Assembly: GCA_022648325.1 (NCBI GenBank) | Contig: JALCMG010000017.1 | Coordinates: forward strand, 1-44,974 | Length of the DNA: 44,974 nt | Direction: 5' to 3' | Source of the DNA: Olsenella sp. | GTDB lineage: Bacteria; Actinomycetota; Coriobacteriia; Coriobacteriales; Atopobiaceae | Shown here: positions 44,580-44,974 of the stretch, in pieces | Numbering within the stretch: position 1 is the stretch's first letter | How the letters are laid out: every line of letters begins with the position of its first letter | Program-made: the position numbers and the translations under genes | The notes under the pieces: model-generated | The model's database searches: none | The model's input: only the letters and a program-made list of their open reading frames with translations | Told to the model about the DNA's origin: nothing

Positions 44580-44965
44580 TAGGTAAGAGCTTGGTCATAG
44601 CTCGGGTACCCCTCCAGGATGCAGAGGGTATCAAGCTCTTCCCCTGAGGGAAGAGTAGTAAGAGCAGACCCTAGCAGCTGGGCCACCGGGAGCTGGGCCA
44701 TCTGGCACTATTCCCGTTGCGATACGCACATTACCTCAACCAGTTGCCACCAAGGCCTCTGGCACTGGTAGCGGCAGAATAGCTACTCTGGCTGTCTAGA
44801 ATACGGGTGCCAACAGACCCTCGTAGAGCTGCGTATTCCCGCGGTGGCCGTCAATTTGTGGCTCAATAAATCTTCTGGTGGGTAGCACCGGCGGCGCCCC
44901 TCCCGCCACGTCGCCGCAGGCGGTATGATTCCCTCGACTTGCGGACGCGACAATCGGAGCCCTGC
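44580..44965. other. Intergenic region with hairpin and short repeats
   Basis: No gene is seen. A perfect hairpin lies at 44636-44655. The word GAGCTGGGCCA or a close variant occurs twice near 44670-44702, and GGCACT-type words recur. Near the end, TATGAT (44922-44927) could be a -10 box for the next gene. Confidence 0.5.
44636..44655 (+). terminator. Hairpin after the AlbA_2 gene
   Basis: CTCTTCCC and GGGAAGAG pair perfectly over a CTGA loop, 57 bases after the stop codon. There is no T-run, so it may be a weak or factor-dependent terminator. Confidence 0.5.
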
Positions 44966-44974
44966 ATGGACGCG
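44966..44974 (+). CDS. Possible start of the next gene (cut by the window end)
   Basis: An ATG at 44966 with GGAGCCC about 5 bases upstream opens a frame of three codons before the window ends. Nothing can be said of its product. Confidence 0.3.

Noticed and set aside
44670..44800. Short repeats (GCTGGGCCA, GGCACT) as a CRISPR array
   Set aside because: The words are under 12 bases, irregularly spaced and occur only two or three times.

Overview
The window looks like an accessory-rich stretch of a gut- or mouth-type Actinomycetota chromosome, most plausibly class Coriobacteriia (Olsenella/Collinsella-like). That placement is an inference from gene content: an EFR1-type flavodoxin-ferredoxin, abundant PTS genes, GntR/UTRA regulators, and a mix of moderate- and high-GC DNA. 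No rRNA or tRNA gene and no CRISPR array was seen.

Layout. (1) 1-4.0 kb, minus strand: an unrecognised 448-residue protein, a broken DUF1016/YhcG nuclease gene, an intact Fic protein and an EFR1 flavodoxin-ferredoxin. The EFR1 gene sits between two short copies of the 3' end of an SNF2 helicase gene. (2) 4.0-18.2 kb: twin sugar-use loci. The first has a galactitol-type PTS (IIA, IIB, IIC), a class II aldolase, an FGGY kinase and a GntR/UTRA repressor. The second has a glucitol-type PTS (IIA, IIBC, IIC), GutM, a TIM-barrel isomerase paralogue, an FGGY kinase, a close paralogue of the aldolase, a divergent HAD phosphatase and its own GntR/UTRA regulator. Neither contains a polyol-phosphate dehydrogenase. 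(3) 18.2-21.6 kb: a decayed IS1595-like transposase gene split by an IS21-family element (18721-21236, 5-bp target duplication AGCCT, istA frameshifted). (4) 21.6-41.2 kb: remnants of a prophage head module in normal order on the plus strand (terminase tail, portal, scaffold, truncated capsid), opened by two cargo blocks. A 348-residue orphan lies between terminase and portal. About 15 kb of defence-type genes lie between portal and scaffold. (5) 41.3-45 kb, high GC: an ATP-grasp protein, an ADP-ribosylglycohydrolase family protein and an AlbA_2-type ATP-binding regulator.

The most interesting part is the cargo between portal and scaffold. It contains a tightly packed four-gene operon (27133-37842): an SNF2 helicase with a C-terminal DUF3883 domain, a DUF1156-type adenine methyltransferase with mosaic base composition, a Swt1-type HEPN/DUF499 P-loop ATPase, and a 326-residue accessory protein. 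Helicase, DUF1156 methylase and DUF499 ATPase are the classes of parts used in BREX-like and other methylation-linked phage defence, but no PglZ, BrxA, BrxB or BrxL is present. An Mrr-like restriction gene next to it is dead (amber codon plus frameshift). Downstream, three overlapping genes (TIGR04255-type protein plus two unrecognised proteins) form a compact cassette closed by a strong terminator. It is the best candidate here for an undescribed system.
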